Positions 30,270 through 30,499 of a DNA stretch of 30,499 nucleotides are shown here, piece after piece. Each line of letters starts with the position of its first letter. Position 1 is the first letter of the stretch. The DNA is from an uncultured Bacilli bacterium (lineage in GTDB: Bacteria; Bacillota_I; Bacilli_A; RF39; UBA660). Where the stretch lies: NCBI GenBank assembly GCA_910587725.1, contig CAJUNG010000018.1, forward strand, positions 1 through 30,499, given 5' to 3'. The notes under the pieces are model-generated. The model was not told where the DNA came from. It ran no database searches and saw only the letters and a list, made by a program, of their open reading frames with translations. The translations under genes were made by a program, and so were the position numbers.

Positions 30270-30284
30270 AAAGTTCTCTTTTTT
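30262..30284 (+). terminator. Terminator of the LCP gene
   Basis: GAGAA (30262-30266) pairs with TTCTC (30274-30278), followed by six T. It includes the stop codon in the loop side. Confidence 0.75.
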
Positions 30285-30300
30285 ATTTTCAAAGAAAAAT

Positions 30301-30320
30301 ATTTCAATTTATTTCAATTT
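30301..30320 (+). repeat. Tandem duplicated 10-mer
   Basis: ATTTCAATTT occurs twice in direct succession, immediately before the long folded sequence at 30322. Confidence 0.6.
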
Positions 30321-30321
30321 C

Positions 30322-30432
30322 CTTTTGACAACAGGGACGATAGAAACAATTCTGTTTGAATATAGCATAGCAAAAAATAAATTTCTTGCTATGCATCAAG
30401 CATTACGAATCGTTTCTTCCTATTGTCAAAAG
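30322..30432. ncRNA. Long imperfect hairpin, candidate structured RNA or element end
   Basis: A nearly continuous 25-pair stem is visible: CTTTTGACAA/TTGTCAAAAG (30322-30331 with 30423-30432), AGGGA/TTCCT (30333-30337 with 30417-30421) and, after a 5-base bulge, GAAACAATTC/GAATCGTTTC (30343-30352 with 30407-30416, one mismatch). A symmetric 12/12 internal loop follows, then GCATAGCAA/TTGCTATGC (30365-30373 with 30386-30394). The plan recalls 6S RNA, with a closing stem, an open bubble and an apical stem, but the apical arm is too short and no family sequence is recognised. It could also be the edge of a transposable element. The strand cannot be decided. Confidence 0.4.
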
Positions 30433-30455
30433 TTTTCTCGACATAAAAATGAACC

Positions 30456-30479
30456 ACCCCGCTGCAGAGCAGACGGGGT
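30456..30479. repeat. GC-rich hairpin at window edge, possible IS200/IS605-type end
   Basis: ACCCCG (30456-30461) and CTGC (30462-30465) pair with GCAG (30469-30472) and CGGGGT (30474-30479), one bulged A, loop AGA. It is far more GC-rich than its surroundings. Subterminal hairpins of this kind occur at IS200/IS605 ends, and no transposase is visible before the window ends. The insertion-sequence assignment is inference. Confidence 0.35.
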
Positions 30480-30499
30480 ATCACAAGGTGTTACAACAT

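Noticed and set aside
30322..30432. 6S RNA gene
   Set aside because: The outline is similar, but the molecule is too short and the apical arm lacks the usual length; no recognisable family sequence.

Overview
The window is AT-rich DNA from a spore-forming Firmicute of the Bacilli type. The evidence is the order trmB - YtxG/YtxH-like - tyrS - rpsD, which resembles Bacillus gene order, a tyrosine T-box, a sufCDSUB operon, and sporulation families (Cse60, YjcZ, CotD). Several sites also match sigma-F or sigma-K promoter consensus. TGA is used as a stop and the standard bacterial code fits. I cannot name the species. The very low GC and small intergenic spaces would suit a gut-associated Erysipelotrichia/RF39-like lineage, but that is inference.

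Layout. 1-4060: rpsD with a structured leader, a small membrane/coiled-coil protein, then (minus) tyrS with its T-box, overlapped by a membrane-anchored beta-propeller-like protein. 4063-6667: a four-gene minus-strand envelope operon (lipoprotein, long disordered acidic protein, YtxG-like, YtxH-like). 6732-8528: trmB, a small spore-coat-like protein behind a sigma-K-like promoter, and a secreted protein behind a near-perfect sigma-F-like promoter. 8624-10081: a 1.46-kb very AT-rich segment bounded by ~30-bp inverted repeats. It holds a broken MazG-like gene, a strongly folded non-coding element and an unrecognised 170-aa gene. 10136-13600: a SpoVB/MurJ-like membrane protein with cse60, a D,D-carboxypeptidase and a VanY-like carboxypeptidase. 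13611-18250: two tandem sigma-70-like genes that share an extra module after region 4 (one carries a frameshift), and a pyrimidine-nucleoside phosphorylase with a long acidic tail. 18441-23945: an XRE regulator, a single-stranded-DNA-binding protein and the SUF Fe-S assembly operon with an unusually short SufD. 24117-27800: a tiny basic ORF, a HIT protein, two YjcZ-like micro-proteins, prsA, recX, rpoZ and a CotD-like coat protein. 28179-30499: an LCP-family cell-wall polymer ligase fused to two PASTA domains, then a long imperfect hairpin and a GC-rich hairpin that may mark the edge of an insertion sequence.

Most genes are housekeeping (translation, Fe-S assembly, peptidoglycan and envelope work) or sporulation genes. 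The least ordinary parts are the tandem sigma-like pair, the inverted-repeat-bounded segment with its folded element, and the folded sequence at 30.32-30.43 kb.
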